Shown: in pieces, positions 8,087 through 16,884 of the stretch
How positions within the stretch are numbered: position 1 is the stretch's first letter
Layout of the letters: each line of letters begins with the position of its first letter
Assembly: GCA_016742255.1 (NCBI GenBank)
Contig: JACVCB010000043.1
Coordinates: 1-21,046 of the forward strand
Source: Leptospira sp.
GTDB lineage: Bacteria; Spirochaetota; Leptospiria; Leptospirales; Leptospiraceae
Direction: 5' to 3'
Length of the DNA stretch: 21,046 bases
Notes under the pieces: generated by a model
The model's input: the letters and a program-made list of their open reading frames with translations, nothing else
Told to the model about the DNA's origin: nothing
Database searches by the model: none
Position numbers and translations under genes: made by a program

Positions 8087-9817
8087 TCTGGATTTAGACT
8101 GAATTTTTTGAACGGAAAAAATGAGTCCAAGTAATCCAAATAGAAAAAACAAGATTCCAAATTTGATTTCTCCTTCTTTCCAAAAAAGACACTGAATCGT
8201 ATAGAGTCCACCAAATACAAAACACAATCCAAATACTGATCCGATCAGAGACATGATAATATGGTTATGATAAAAACTTTGTTTGTATTCTGGATTTTCA
8301 CTGAAAAATCCTCTCCAAAAAAAATGTGGAGGTTTTGTTGTTTCGTAAAATGAATACAAGATTTCCTTTTTTGTATTGGGTAATACATAAGTGGAAAGAA
8401 GTAAGATCATCGCGGAACTTATGGAAGTGTATAGGATAGAATAAGGGAATGGAAATTGTAGTAAATGTGAATAAACAATATATAAAATGGGAGAAAGTAT
8501 CAGTGCTAAAATTTCAGTCCAAGCTGAAATTCGCCAAAAATACCATCTAACAATCAATACAAATCCAATTCCTGAGGAAGCTTCAAGTAAAAATACCCAA
8601 GCACCTTTAATGGTTTCCATTCCATATACCGCGAGAAAAAACGAAAATACTGCCGTTAGGAGTTGTATGAGATAAGAAATTTTTACAAAATGAGAATCGG
8701 ACTTTTTTCCATTCGTAAATGGTTTCCACAAATCATTGACTAAATAAGAAGCACCCCAATTCAAATGAGTTGCTAAAGTGGATAAATAAGCAGCCAAAAA
8801 GGCACTTAACATTAATCCTTTCATTCCATTTGGCATTCCTTCTTGTAAAACCATGAGGAAACCTTTACCACTTTCTATCTCTGATAAATTTGGGTATAAG
8901 ACAATGGATACAAGTGCTACTAAAATCCATGGCCAAGGTCTAACAAAATAATGAGCAATCACAAACCATAAACTACCCTTTAGCGCTGCTGATTCATTTT
9001 TGGTAGCAAGGATTCTTTGTGCAATGTAACCTCCACCTCCCGGTTCAGATCCAGGATACCAGCTTGACCACCAAAGTACTGTTAGTAGGATCAAAAAATG
9101 GTCCCAAGGGAGTGATCCATGATCCCCGTTGGGGAAAAATAGAATTTTGTCCTTCGGTAATTGTGATTTTAAATTTTCCAAACCACCTATCGAAGGAAGT
9201 TGGAGTGCAAAATAGGCAAACAGGATACATCCAATCCACGCTAGAAAAAATTGAAAAACATCAATATAGGAAATTCCGCGTAATCCAGCAATGGCGGTAT
9301 AAATGACACCGAATAACAATAAAAATACTAAGACAAGTGACGAATTGATACTTGGAAAAAAAACAGGTATGATTTTTAACATGGCTAGGTTTACCCAACC
9401 AAGGATCACTAAATTTAGAAGTAATCCAATGACAAATGCTTTAAATCCTCTTAAAAATTCAGCTTCCTTACCACTATAACGAATTTGAATGAGTTCTAAG
9501 TCAGTGCTTGCTCCTGATCGTTTCCAAAGTTTAGAAAAGAAAAATACAGTAACAAACCCACCAACAGCCATATACCACCAAATCCAATTTCCTGATATTC
9601 CATGGGTTCGAATAATCTCTGTTACAGCAAGAGGTGTGTCAGCGGCAAATGTTGTTGCAACCATGGCAGTCCCAGCAACAAACCAATTTAAACTTCCTTC
9701 GGCTTGGAAATATTCTTTTGTGGAATTGTTTTTAGCGCGGAAACGATACAGAATGAAAAATATAATGAAAAAAGGAAAAAGGAAAAAGAGATAATCTAAG
9801 ATATGAAATGAATTCAT
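8081..9817 (-). CDS. Sodium:solute symporter (SSS family), substrate unknown
   Basis: This 578-residue inner-membrane protein has roughly 13-14 hydrophobic segments and the LeuT-like SSS layout. Family hallmarks include a first hydrophobic segment followed by EYFQAEGSLNWFVAGTAMVA, then TTFAADTPLAVTEIIRTHGI in the second-helix region. A glycine-rich loop at about 250-265 (GSEPGGGGYIAQR) and FLAAYLSTLATHLNWGASY in the helix 8-9 region are also present. SSS members couple sodium influx to uptake of sugars, amino acids, vitamins or carboxylates; nothing here identifies the substrate. The start codon overlaps the hisF stop by ATGA, making it the last gene of the six-gene leftward string. The 3' end lies eight bases from the convergent lipase-like gene. 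Confidence 0.9.
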   Translation of the reverse strand: MNSFHILDYLFFLFPFFIIFFILYRFRAKNNSTKEYFQAEGSLNWFVAGTAMVATTFAADTPLAVTEIIRTHGISGNWIWWYMAVGGFVTVFFFSKLWKRSGASTDLELIQIRYSGKEAEFLRGFKAFVIGLLLNLVILGWVNLAMLKIIPVFFPSINSSLVLVFLLLFGVIYTAIAGLRGISYIDVFQFFLAWIGCILFAYFALQLPSIGGLENLKSQLPKDKILFFPNGDHGSLPWDHFLILLTVLWWSSWYPGSEPGGGGYIAQRILATKNESAALKGSLWFVIAHYFVRPWPWILVALVSIVLYPNLSEIESGKGFLMVLQEGMPNGMKGLMLSAFLAAYLSTLATHLNWGASYLVNDLWKPFTNGKKSDSHFVKISYLIQLLTAVFSFFLAVYGMETIKGAWVFLLEASSGIGFVLIVRWYFWRISAWTEILALILSPILYIVYSHLLQFPFPYSILYTSISSAMILLLSTYVLPNTKKEILYSFYETTKPPHFFWRGFFSENPEYKQSFYHNHIIMSLIGSVFGLCFVFGGLYTIQCLFWKEGEIKFGILFFLFGLLGLIFSVQKIQSKSRP

Positions 9818-10581
9818 AATCTTACTTTGATACCCATTTCTTTCATTGTTTGTTTTGTTTCTTGGATGGAAAATTCTCCAAAATGAAAGATAGATGCAGC
9901 AAGTACAGCATCAGCACCTCCACGTAAAATCACTTCCGCCATGTGCTCTGGATTACCAGCTCCACCTGAAGCAATAATCGGAATGGATAGATTATTTGTG
10001 AATGTTTTCATCAATGTAATATCAAACCCATCTTTTGTGCCATCTTTGTCCATGGATGTTAGTAAAATTTCACCTGCACCCATTTCAGATGCTTCACGTC
10101 CCCAATCTAATGCTTCACGACCGGTTTCAGCTCTACCACCATTCAGATACACTTCATATCGTTTTCTTTCTGGATGGAATTTCACATCAATTGCACAAAC
10201 GATACATTGTGAACCATAAATCTCACTTGCATCTTTTAAAAGTTTTGGGTTTTGAAAGGCACTTGTATTGATTGATACTTTGTCTGCACCTTTATTGAGG
10301 ACAGCTTTTACATCATCTATGGTACGAATTCCACCACCAACTGTGAAAGGGATAAATAATTTGTTAGCTACCTCTTCTACTAAATGCAAAAGAATGTCTC
10401 GCTTGTCAGAGGAAGCAGTGATGTCTAAAAAACACAATTCATCTGCTTTGTTTTCTTCATATGCAATCGCACATGAAACAGGATCTCCAGCATCGATCAA
10501 GTTGACGAACTGGACCCCTTTTACCACTCTTCCTCCCTTGATGTCCAAACAAGGAATCACTCTTTTGGTTAATTCATCCAT
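9814..10581 (-). CDS. hisF: Imidazole glycerol phosphate synthase, cyclase subunit
   Basis: HisF is the (beta/alpha)8 barrel that, with the glutaminase HisH, converts PRFAR plus ammonia into imidazole glycerol phosphate and AICAR in histidine biosynthesis. The length of 255 residues is standard. The start RVIPCLDIKGGRVVKG carries catalytic Asp13, and CAIDVK carries Asp132; both match T. maritima Asp11 and Asp130 with an offset of two. Phosphate-binding motifs TVGGGIR (80-86) and IIASGGAGN are intact, as is TSMDKDGTKDGFD. No other his gene is nearby, so HisH must be encoded elsewhere. A paralogue role with a HisH-like partner in surface-sugar amidation is possible but not indicated by the sequence. 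It lies one base after gatA and overlaps the symporter by four. Confidence 0.95.
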   Translation of the reverse strand: MDELTKRVIPCLDIKGGRVVKGVQFVNLIDAGDPVSCAIAYEENKADELCFLDITASSDKRDILLHLVEEVANKLFIPFTVGGGIRTIDDVKAVLNKGADKVSINTSAFQNPKLLKDASEIYGSQCIVCAIDVKFHPERKRYEVYLNGGRAETGREALDWGREASEMGAGEILLTSMDKDGTKDGFDITLMKTFTNNLSIPIIASGGAGNPEHMAEVILRGGADAVLAASIFHFGEFSIQETKQTMKEMGIKVRL

Positions 10582-10582
10582 T

Positions 10583-12049
10583 TTATTTGATCTCTTTCGG
10601 CAATGTTATCTTACAAAGATCCAATTTGGAGAGTGAATTTGCATAACTAAGTAGTTTAACTTCATCAAAATGCGAAGATGTTAATTGGATTCCAATTGGA
10701 AGTCCATTTTGATCAACACCGGCAGGGCAACTGATCGCTGGAACGCCTGCTAAATTAACAGAAGTTGTCAGAATGTCAGCTTGGTACATTTGAATGGGAT
10801 CTTTTGTTTTTTCTCCCACTTTGAATGCTGTTGTTGGAGATGTAGGTTGTAAAATGATATCTACTGATTTAAAAAAATCTGCATATTGTTTTCGGATGAG
10901 AACTCTAGCTTTTTGAGCCTTACCATAATAAGCGTCATAGTAACCTGAACTCAATGAGAAAGTTCCTAGTAATATCCTCCTTTTGACTTCTTTTCCAAAT
11001 CCAGCACTTCTTGATTCTGAATATAAATCCTCTAATTTTCCAGTGGTTTCCTTTCGTAATCCGTATCGTATTCCATCAAAACGACTTAAATTAGAAGAAC
11101 ATTCTGCAGTTGCGATTAAGTAATATACTGGAATTGCATATTTCAAAAGGGAAAAATCTAATGCGACTAACTCTGCACCTTTTTCTTGCAATGATTTCAA
11201 AATTTCTAAATACCTTGCATTCACATCAGGTGAAAAATTAAAATCTTCAGTTTTCATGATCCCAATTTTTTTACCTTTCCAATCAATTGTATTCACGGAT
11301 TTGGAATCAAAATGATCTACTTTAGCGGTTGTTTGGTCTTTTGTATCAAGTCCTGATAAAATTTCTAATAGGTCACTAATCCCTTCCATGTCATTGGAAA
11401 AAGGTCCAATTTGGTCTAAACTGGATGCATAAGCAATAAGTCCATAACGCGATACTCTTCCATAAGTAGGTTTTAAGCCCCAAATTCCACAAAGTGCTGC
11501 TGGTTGCCGAATCGATCCACCTGTGTCTGAACCGAGTGAAATTGGTAACATGGAAGCTGCTACTGCTGCCGCCGAACCACCACTTGATCCACCAGGAATC
11601 CGATCTGTATCAAATGGGTTTTTAGATGTTTGGAATGCACTGTTTTCTGTAGAAGAACCCATTGCAAATTCGTCCATATTCAGTCTCGGGAAAAAAACAA
11701 AACCTTTCTCTTTTAATTTTGTGATGACTGTTGCATCATACGGAGATTCAAAATTTTCCAAAATCTTAGAAGAACATGAAGTGATTTCCCCTCTGATACA
11801 GATATTGTCTTTGATTCCGATTGGGATTCCATCGAATTCAGAGAAAGGTTTACCGACTTTTCTTCTTTCATCACTTGCTTTCGCTTCGGTAAGTATCTTG
11901 TCAGCATTTAGATTCAAAAATGCTTTCACTTTTGAATCACTAGCTTTAATTCGCTCTAAATATGCGGAGACTAACTCTTGTGAGGTTAAACTCCCATCAT
12001 TCAGCTTTTTTTTGATCTCGGAATAAGTTAGAAATATAATATCTTTCAT
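10583..12049 (-). CDS. gatA: Aspartyl/glutamyl-tRNA amidotransferase subunit A
   Basis: GatA is the amidase subunit of GatCAB. It hydrolyses glutamine to supply ammonia for converting misacylated Glu-tRNA-Gln (or Asp-tRNA-Asn) to the amide form. The 488-residue length is typical. The amidase-signature triad is complete: Lys80 (PIGIKDN), cis-Ser155 (GGSSGGSAA) and nucleophile Ser179 ([11 protein letters not shown]), equivalent to S. aureus Lys79, Ser154 and Ser178. The [14 protein letters not shown] and [15 protein letters not shown] stretches are classic GatA. GatB is not in the window. Because asnS is present nearby, the complex probably makes Gln-tRNA-Gln; confirming that needs a search for glnS elsewhere in the genome. 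The start overlaps the gatC stop by ATGA, so the two are translationally coupled. Confidence 0.97.
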   Translation of the reverse strand: MKDIIFLTYSEIKKKLNDGSLTSQELVSAYLERIKASDSKVKAFLNLNADKILTEAKASDERRKVGKPFSEFDGIPIGIKDNICIRGEITSCSSKILENFESPYDATVITKLKEKGFVFFPRLNMDEFAMGSSTENSAFQTSKNPFDTDRIPGGSSGGSAAAVAASMLPISLGSDTGGSIRQPAALCGIWGLKPTYGRVSRYGLIAYASSLDQIGPFSNDMEGISDLLEILSGLDTKDQTTAKVDHFDSKSVNTIDWKGKKIGIMKTEDFNFSPDVNARYLEILKSLQEKGAELVALDFSLLKYAIPVYYLIATAECSSNLSRFDGIRYGLRKETTGKLEDLYSESRSAGFGKEVKRRILLGTFSLSSGYYDAYYGKAQKARVLIRKQYADFFKSVDIILQPTSPTTAFKVGEKTKDPIQMYQADILTTSVNLAGVPAISCPAGVDQNGLPIGIQLTSSHFDEVKLLSYANSLSKLDLCKITLPKEIK

Positions 12050-12330
12050 GTTTCAATCACCTTTGGAACAACGACATATCCATTTTCGTATGAAGGAGCA
12101 ATTTTTGATAAATCATCTCGTTTTAGCGAGTTTTCACTTAAATCTTTTCTCAGTTCATAGAAAATTTGTTCATAAATCTCATCATCACCAACTTTCGATG
12201 TATCAAGATTTTTGATTTCATCTACATACTGTACAATTCTCGAGAAATCACTGAGCATACCTGCAATTTCACTGTCTTCAATGTTGAGTTTTGCTAAGTT
12301 AGCAATGTTCTTTAATTCTTTTTCATCCAT
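12046..12330 (-). CDS. gatC: Aspartyl/glutamyl-tRNA amidotransferase subunit C
   Basis: GatC is the small scaffold that wraps around GatA and helps hold it to GatB. The 94 residues fit the family. The N-terminal helix [17 protein letters not shown] matches the conserved start of GatC proteins. A middle helix, [18 protein letters not shown], and the acidic, Leu-Arg-Asp-rich C-terminal part ([20 protein letters not shown], then [10 protein letters not shown]) also match. The start has a good Shine-Dalgarno, TGAGGAAA, which contains the stop codon of the upstream sugar-transferase gene. This suggests coupling of gatC translation to the upstream gene. Order gatC-gatA without gatB is common in bacteria. 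Confidence 0.94.
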   Translation of the reverse strand: MDEKELKNIANLAKLNIEDSEIAGMLSDFSRIVQYVDEIKNLDTSKVGDDEIYEQIFYELRKDLSENSLKRDDLSKIAPSYENGYVVVPKVIET

Positions 12331-12334
12331 AAGG

Positions 12335-12342
12335 TTTCCTCA
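12335..12342 (-). promoter_or_regulatory. Ribosome binding site of gatC overlapping the upstream stop codon
   Basis: TGAGGAAA on the minus strand. Its TGA is the stop codon of the WcaJ-like gene and its GAGG lies seven bases from the gatC ATG. Termination of the upstream gene therefore occurs right on the gatC ribosome-binding site. Confidence 0.65.
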
Positions 12343-13740
12343 GTATGCATTCCTATCTATAATCGCTTTTAAAGGTGTGAGTAAAATGATTTTTATATCC
12401 AAAAGTAAAGACCAGTTTTCGATGTAAAAAATATCTGCTTCGATTCTTTTTTCAATAGAGGTGTCTCCTCTATATCCTTGTACTTGTGCCCAACCCGTGA
12501 TCCCAGCTTTTGCCGCATGACGACGCATATATTGGTGGTGTTCGTTTCTGAACTTTTCCACATAAAAAGGTCTTTCTGGTCTAGGTCCAACAACTGACAT
12601 ATCACCAAGTAATACATTGAAAAATTGTGGTGTTTCATCCAAAGATAATTTACGTAGGATAGATCCAACTGGTGTTACCCTTGGATCATCTTTAACAGTC
12701 CATAATGTATCAGATTTTTCTTTGGCTTGGACAACCATGGAACGAAATTTGATCATTCCAAAAACTTTGTTGTCAAGACCAACTCTTTCTTGCTTATAAA
12801 AGATAGGACCTTTGCTTGTCAATTTCACAAGTAATGCAATTAAGAGATAGAATGGACTAAACAAAAGGATAAAAAATAGCGAAAACAGGATATCAAAGCT
12901 TCTCTTTAAAACCAAATTATATCCTAATCGTAGTGGAATGTTACGAATGGAAATAATGGGAATCCCATCTAACACTTCCACTCTACCTTTGGCAGTGACA
13001 ATCTCTTCGTAACTGGGAATTACCTTTAAATCGATACCATGAAAATCAGCAATATCGATCACTTCCTTTAAGGAATCCCCTTCTTCGTGTGAAAGTGCAT
13101 AAACAATTAAATCAATTTGGTTTTGCTCTACAAAATTTTCTAACTTGGTTGTCGATGTGACAGTTTGAATTTGTTTTGGGGAAAGATTTTTTTTACCAGC
13201 CACAAACCCTTTGACAGTATATCCATAAATAGAATGTTTTTGTAATGTTTTAGAAAAGTTAATGGCTGATTTACCAGTTCCAATGATGAGAACTGACTTT
13301 AAATTATAACCCTTGCTCCTTAGATACTGCATGAGTGATCTGAGAACAAAATGAGAAAAGGAAGTGAGGATTACCGTACAAATTGCAAAGTAACCGATCA
13401 CCAATCGAGAAAAACTTTCTCCACGAAAGAAAAAGAGAAGAGATAATACAACTAGAAGATTGAGGATCACTCCTGAGATGATGGCAAAAAGTTCATCTGA
13501 AAAAGATAAACCTCTTCTTGGGTGGTATAAATCGATGGATAAAAAGGAAACGACTTGGGAAAATCCAAGCACTATTCCCAGGATCAAATAATTGACAGGA
13601 TCAATTGTTTGGATTTGAAAACTAGAATCTGGAGATAAATAATACCTAACTACATAAGCTGTTAAGAAACTAGCTAAGCCTATAAAAAAATCAGTAACTA
13701 AAAATAGTAATTTGAATGATTGGCTTCTTTCTTTTAGCAT
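12340..13740 (-). CDS. Undecaprenyl-phosphate sugar-1-phosphate transferase (WcaJ/PssY-like polyisoprenyl glycosylphosphotransferase)
   Basis: This 466-residue inner-membrane enzyme is of the type that loads the first sugar-1-phosphate onto undecaprenyl phosphate to start O-antigen, exopolysaccharide or capsule synthesis. About four transmembrane helices lie at residues 10-135. A CoA-binding-like Rossmann domain follows at about 148-245 (VLIIGTGKSA). A fifth hydrophobic segment at 280-308 leads into the bacterial sugar-transferase domain. That domain shows KRSFDIL (279-285), GPIFYKQERVGLDNKVF, KFRSM, the active-site-type SLDETPQ (366-372) with its Asp-Glu pair, GDMSVVGPRPERP and GITGWAQVQGYRGDTS. 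The sugar donor cannot be deduced. The gene lies 13 bases after lptD, so glycan initiation and LPS export are likely cotranscribed. A weak GATGG-type Shine-Dalgarno precedes the ATG. Confidence 0.9.
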   Translation of the reverse strand: MLKERSQSFKLLFLVTDFFIGLASFLTAYVVRYYLSPDSSFQIQTIDPVNYLILGIVLGFSQVVSFLSIDLYHPRRGLSFSDELFAIISGVILNLLVVLSLLFFFRGESFSRLVIGYFAICTVILTSFSHFVLRSLMQYLRSKGYNLKSVLIIGTGKSAINFSKTLQKHSIYGYTVKGFVAGKKNLSPKQIQTVTSTTKLENFVEQNQIDLIVYALSHEEGDSLKEVIDIADFHGIDLKVIPSYEEIVTAKGRVEVLDGIPIISIRNIPLRLGYNLVLKRSFDILFSLFFILLFSPFYLLIALLVKLTSKGPIFYKQERVGLDNKVFGMIKFRSMVVQAKEKSDTLWTVKDDPRVTPVGSILRKLSLDETPQFFNVLLGDMSVVGPRPERPFYVEKFRNEHHQYMRRHAAKAGITGWAQVQGYRGDTSIEKRIEADIFYIENWSLLLDIKIILLTPLKAIIDRNAY

Positions 13741-13753
13741 TTGGTTACCATCT

Positions 13754-16711
13754 TTAATCTGTTAAATCTGTCGAAGTCCCATCTAATGGACGTTTTCTGA
13801 ATCGATACAATCTTACCCTTGTTGCTTGGGCAGATGCTGAATCTCCAAAACTGAAATTTGTTAAATTTACAGATAAATATACGGATTGATCGTAAAAAGT
13901 TAATTGGTTGTTGAGAGCAAGACCTCCCGGTAAAGCACGAAGGTTCATACTATATCCCAATCGATACTCCCAATTATGAAGGTCCATCTTAAACGTCATC
14001 ATAAACCTGTTGATATTAAAAACAGTTTTTTGTCTTTCCGTTTGTCCTTTAGCTCCGGTTCCTGATGCCAAATCTTCCCAGATAGTAGTTTGGTCATAAT
14101 TGGTTCCAGTTTGTGCAGTATACAGTTCAGGACTTGTATTTAATGCATAAAACTGACCTTGTGCAAGTGCAGTTAGGCGCCAAGGTTCAGTCACTCTGGA
14201 ATCTAATTCCAATTCGAGTCCTGTGTAACGAGTTACTTTCACATCTGTTTTGAAAAAGAATCGGTAACTATCTAAAAAACTATCTTTGTAAACGTGATAC
14301 CAAGTTGAACCAATTTCCAAACTGCGGAATGCTCGAATGATGGGCCAAGAAAATCCTCCCATTTTATACGATACAGTTAGGTTGTTAGATAGAGATCGAT
14401 TTTGTGGAGTATGATGAACATAATCATTATTGATAAAAATACCGGAATAAAAGTTTCGTTTTCGCTCTAACAAACTTGGTCTTCTCGTTGTGAACCCATC
14501 CACAAAATCAAAAAAACCACCAATCCTAACAACTGTATAGTACCAACGTTGCATATTGGTAAGACCAGGGTTATAAGAAGATGAAAACTGACGTAAGTCC
14601 CTGATGGTTCGTACTGAAATATCCCAATCATTTAAGGCATAACTTTCTAATGAAAATTCAGCTTCATGTTGGCGTAAATTACCCAAAATTGGATCTTTTG
14701 CTTCTGCTTTATCTGCATCTAATCTGCGATAAGTGGTTGAAAGGAAAATTTCTGGAATTCCCATACGAACTGTATGAGATTGTCTTACATATTGATACGA
14801 TTGTTGTTTGAGTAAAGTTGCGTATGCTTTGTTTACATCGCGGTCTGGTCCATTTAACTCACTTCCTGTTCCAGGGAATTCAACAGATTGTTTTGTGGCT
14901 CCCATATAAACGGATGGAGTAAACGACATGTATGCTCCCATCGCAATTGGGGAACGAAACCCTGTTTCTCCTACCACATTCGTTTGTGACCTTAATACAT
15001 AATCTTGGTATTGGCTTCTTGGATCCACTACACCTGTGGTTGGATTTAACTTTTGTTGTGGTGGTCCGTAAATTCGATTGATGTTTGTTTGGAACAACAA
15101 ATCCCAATAAACAGGGCTAGCAGTTCCTGGGATTAATCCAATATTACTGGAATTCCGAATGGTGACTGCTGGTAATGTATCTTGTGCTGCAAAGAATTGA
15201 TTTGCTTGGATTTGGTAAATGAGTGTTCGACTCATGGAAATACCAACACTCAAATCCCCTCTATTTTCTGTATAATTGAAGTTCCAGTTTAGAAGGTTTC
15301 TGATAAGTCCAAAACGTACATCACGGTATGTATACAATGATTGTAAAGAATTAGAAGGTTGGTATCGATTTCCAAATTCATAATCAAACAATCTGTTACT
15401 ATAATTTTCGTATTGTAATTGAAAGTTTCTAGTGTAATCTTTTGAAAAATCATTAAATTTAGCATTTAACCGTAAATCAGCTTTCCACCAAGGGTCATAG
15501 TTAACACCCGTATTACGATAAGGAAGACTTGTATTCGGAAATAATTCTCCCCGATCTACGTTATTGGTTACTGCAACTGATCCAATTCCACCATTTTTGA
15601 AACGATCTTCATAAACAGGAGTGATAGCTGTGTTTTTATAATTAGCATAACCTAAGTTGATATTATAATTGAGAATGGGTGAAACTTTCCACATCTCTAA
15701 CTGAGCAGCTTGGCCCGTTTTTTCATACATATCAAAACGAAATTTATATCCGTTTGCTAAGAATAAACTATTTGGATAAGAATCTGACCATTGGTAAGAG
15801 TTTTGCCAAAACCAACCTTGTGTGTTATTTTTACCAAACTGTGTGGTAACACCATTACCGGATTCTGAATTGTACAAAAACGGTAACATAAAAAGAGTTG
15901 TGCCACCAACTTTATAAGAAACCCACTGCGCTACTACCGTTCGATCATCATGGATGACAATGCGTTTGGCTTGGAAAGATTCGTGTGGGAGTTCCGCATT
16001 ACATGCAGTAAAGTAACCCATTTCTAATAGGTATCGTTTTTCATCCAATCGTTTGATCTTTTGACCAATGAAGTGGGAAGGAAACATACTTAACTTAGAA
16101 TTGTATACAACACCTTGGTTTAATTTTAGATCATAGATCATACGATCTCCAATCACCTTGGCATTTCCGTCTTTGTATTCCACTCCCCCTTCTGCATAAA
16201 TTTCTTGTCGATTTGCATCGATGGAAACAGAATCAGCAATCAATTCCCCTGCTTTGATTTTAACACGCACCTTCCCTCTTAAAACAAGGACTCCACCTTT
16301 TGTTTTGTCGATGTTCATGAGTTGACCCTCAGCAGCATTCTGGATTTGAATGGGTGGGCCTTTTTTGGGTTGTGAGGCAAGTAAAGATTCGGGTGTGAGT
16401 GGAACCTCTTCAGGAGGCACAAGTGCTTCCCGTAATCGTTCCCGTTTGGTATAAATTGTTCCTGTAGGATTCAAACCTAAATTTCTTAAGTTATCGTCAA
16501 CTTCTCGGTCCGTCATGCCATCAACAGATTTGCGAACAATGCCTCGTTGGATTTGAGTTGTTGTCTGTTTTCTTTCTTCTTCTTGTTGGTTTTTCGTTGG
16601 TAAGGATTGGTCAGGGAATAGCAGTTTTAAGCCATTAGTATCCTGTGCCAGAATTTCCATTCCGATAAGAAAACAACAAAATAGTATGAGAAAATGAATG
16701 GATTTTTGCAC
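13754..16711 (-). CDS. lptD: LPS-assembly outer membrane protein LptD (OstA/Imp family)
   Basis: LptD is the outer-membrane beta-barrel that inserts LPS into the outer leaflet, normally with LptE. The 985-residue protein starts at a GTG; an in-frame stop a short way upstream leaves no alternative. Residues 1-22 form a signal peptide (hydrophobic FLILFCCFLIG, cut near LAQ). Residues 64-98 form a SAP-like motif. The OstA/LptA-like periplasmic domain follows at about 130-235 (LRGKVRVKIKAGELIADSVS; IYAEGGVEYKDG). The remainder is rich in alternating aromatic/polar strands typical of a large barrel and contains FMLPFLYN. Cys237 (YFTACNAELP) is the only cysteine I find in the mature chain, so the two disulfides of E. 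coli LptD cannot form. It is the first gene of the six-gene leftward string. Confidence 0.88.
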   Translation of the reverse strand: MQKSIHFLILFCCFLIGMEILAQDTNGLKLLFPDQSLPTKNQQEEERKQTTTQIQRGIVRKSVDGMTDREVDDNLRNLGLNPTGTIYTKRERLREALVPPEEVPLTPESLLASQPKKGPPIQIQNAAEGQLMNIDKTKGGVLVLRGKVRVKIKAGELIADSVSIDANRQEIYAEGGVEYKDGNAKVIGDRMIYDLKLNQGVVYNSKLSMFPSHFIGQKIKRLDEKRYLLEMGYFTACNAELPHESFQAKRIVIHDDRTVVAQWVSYKVGGTTLFMLPFLYNSESGNGVTTQFGKNNTQGWFWQNSYQWSDSYPNSLFLANGYKFRFDMYEKTGQAAQLEMWKVSPILNYNINLGYANYKNTAITPVYEDRFKNGGIGSVAVTNNVDRGELFPNTSLPYRNTGVNYDPWWKADLRLNAKFNDFSKDYTRNFQLQYENYSNRLFDYEFGNRYQPSNSLQSLYTYRDVRFGLIRNLLNWNFNYTENRGDLSVGISMSRTLIYQIQANQFFAAQDTLPAVTIRNSSNIGLIPGTASPVYWDLLFQTNINRIYGPPQQKLNPTTGVVDPRSQYQDYVLRSQTNVVGETGFRSPIAMGAYMSFTPSVYMGATKQSVEFPGTGSELNGPDRDVNKAYATLLKQQSYQYVRQSHTVRMGIPEIFLSTTYRRLDADKAEAKDPILGNLRQHEAEFSLESYALNDWDISVRTIRDLRQFSSSYNPGLTNMQRWYYTVVRIGGFFDFVDGFTTRRPSLLERKRNFYSGIFINNDYVHHTPQNRSLSNNLTVSYKMGGFSWPIIRAFRSLEIGSTWYHVYKDSFLDSYRFFFKTDVKVTRYTGLELELDSRVTEPWRLTALAQGQFYALNTSPELYTAQTGTNYDQTTIWEDLASGTGAKGQTERQKTVFNINRFMMTFKMDLHNWEYRLGYSMNLRALPGGLALNNQLTFYDQSVYLSVNLTNFSFGDSASAQATRVRLYRFRKRPLDGTSTDLTD

Positions 16712-16818
16712 AGCGGGCTTTGGAAGTATAGAACGAGAGTTTTACCCCTATCGAAAAAATCAATGGAAAACCAGGTAGAAATTCGAGTCTGAATCTTGTA
16801 AATTCTATGAAAAAGAGG

Positions 16819-16848
16819 TTGCGTAAGTTTCCGAGGAATGGACATAAT
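16819..16848 (+). promoter_or_regulatory. Candidate sigma70-type promoter of the DUF6166-like gene
   Basis: TTGCGT (16819-16824) and CATAAT (16843-16848) are separated by 18 bases, with the ATG 36 bases after the -10. The -10 matches five of six consensus bases and the -35 is weaker. Leptospiral promoters are poorly defined, so this is a suggestion only. Confidence 0.3.
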
Positions 16849-16871
16849 CAAAAGGCTCGAGACTTGGGCAT

Positions 16872-16878
16872 AGGTGAG
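16872..16878 (+). promoter_or_regulatory. Ribosome binding site of the DUF6166-like gene
   Basis: AGGTGAG, six bases before the ATG at 16885, a strong match that supports this small gene being real. Confidence 0.6.
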
Positions 16879-16884
16879 TTTTGA

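Larger units (their letters stand above)
16712..16884. other. Divergent intergenic region, lptD / DUF6166-like gene
   Basis: This is the largest non-coding stretch in the window (173 bases), and both flanking genes read away from it, so it should hold promoters in both directions. For the leftward lptD string a TATACT hexamer lies about 13 bases before the GTG, but I see no good -35 partner and no clear Shine-Dalgarno. The rightward candidate is listed separately. No riboswitch or small-RNA structure is recognised. Confidence 0.5.

Noticed and set aside
10268..10636. Rightward open frame opposite hisF and the gatA 3' end
   Set aside because: Antisense to two well-supported genes, no recognisable motif.
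11523..12026. Long rightward open frame opposite gatA (167 codons)
   Set aside because: It lies antisense inside a complete gatA with all catalytic residues; no ribosome-binding site or recognisable protein pattern.
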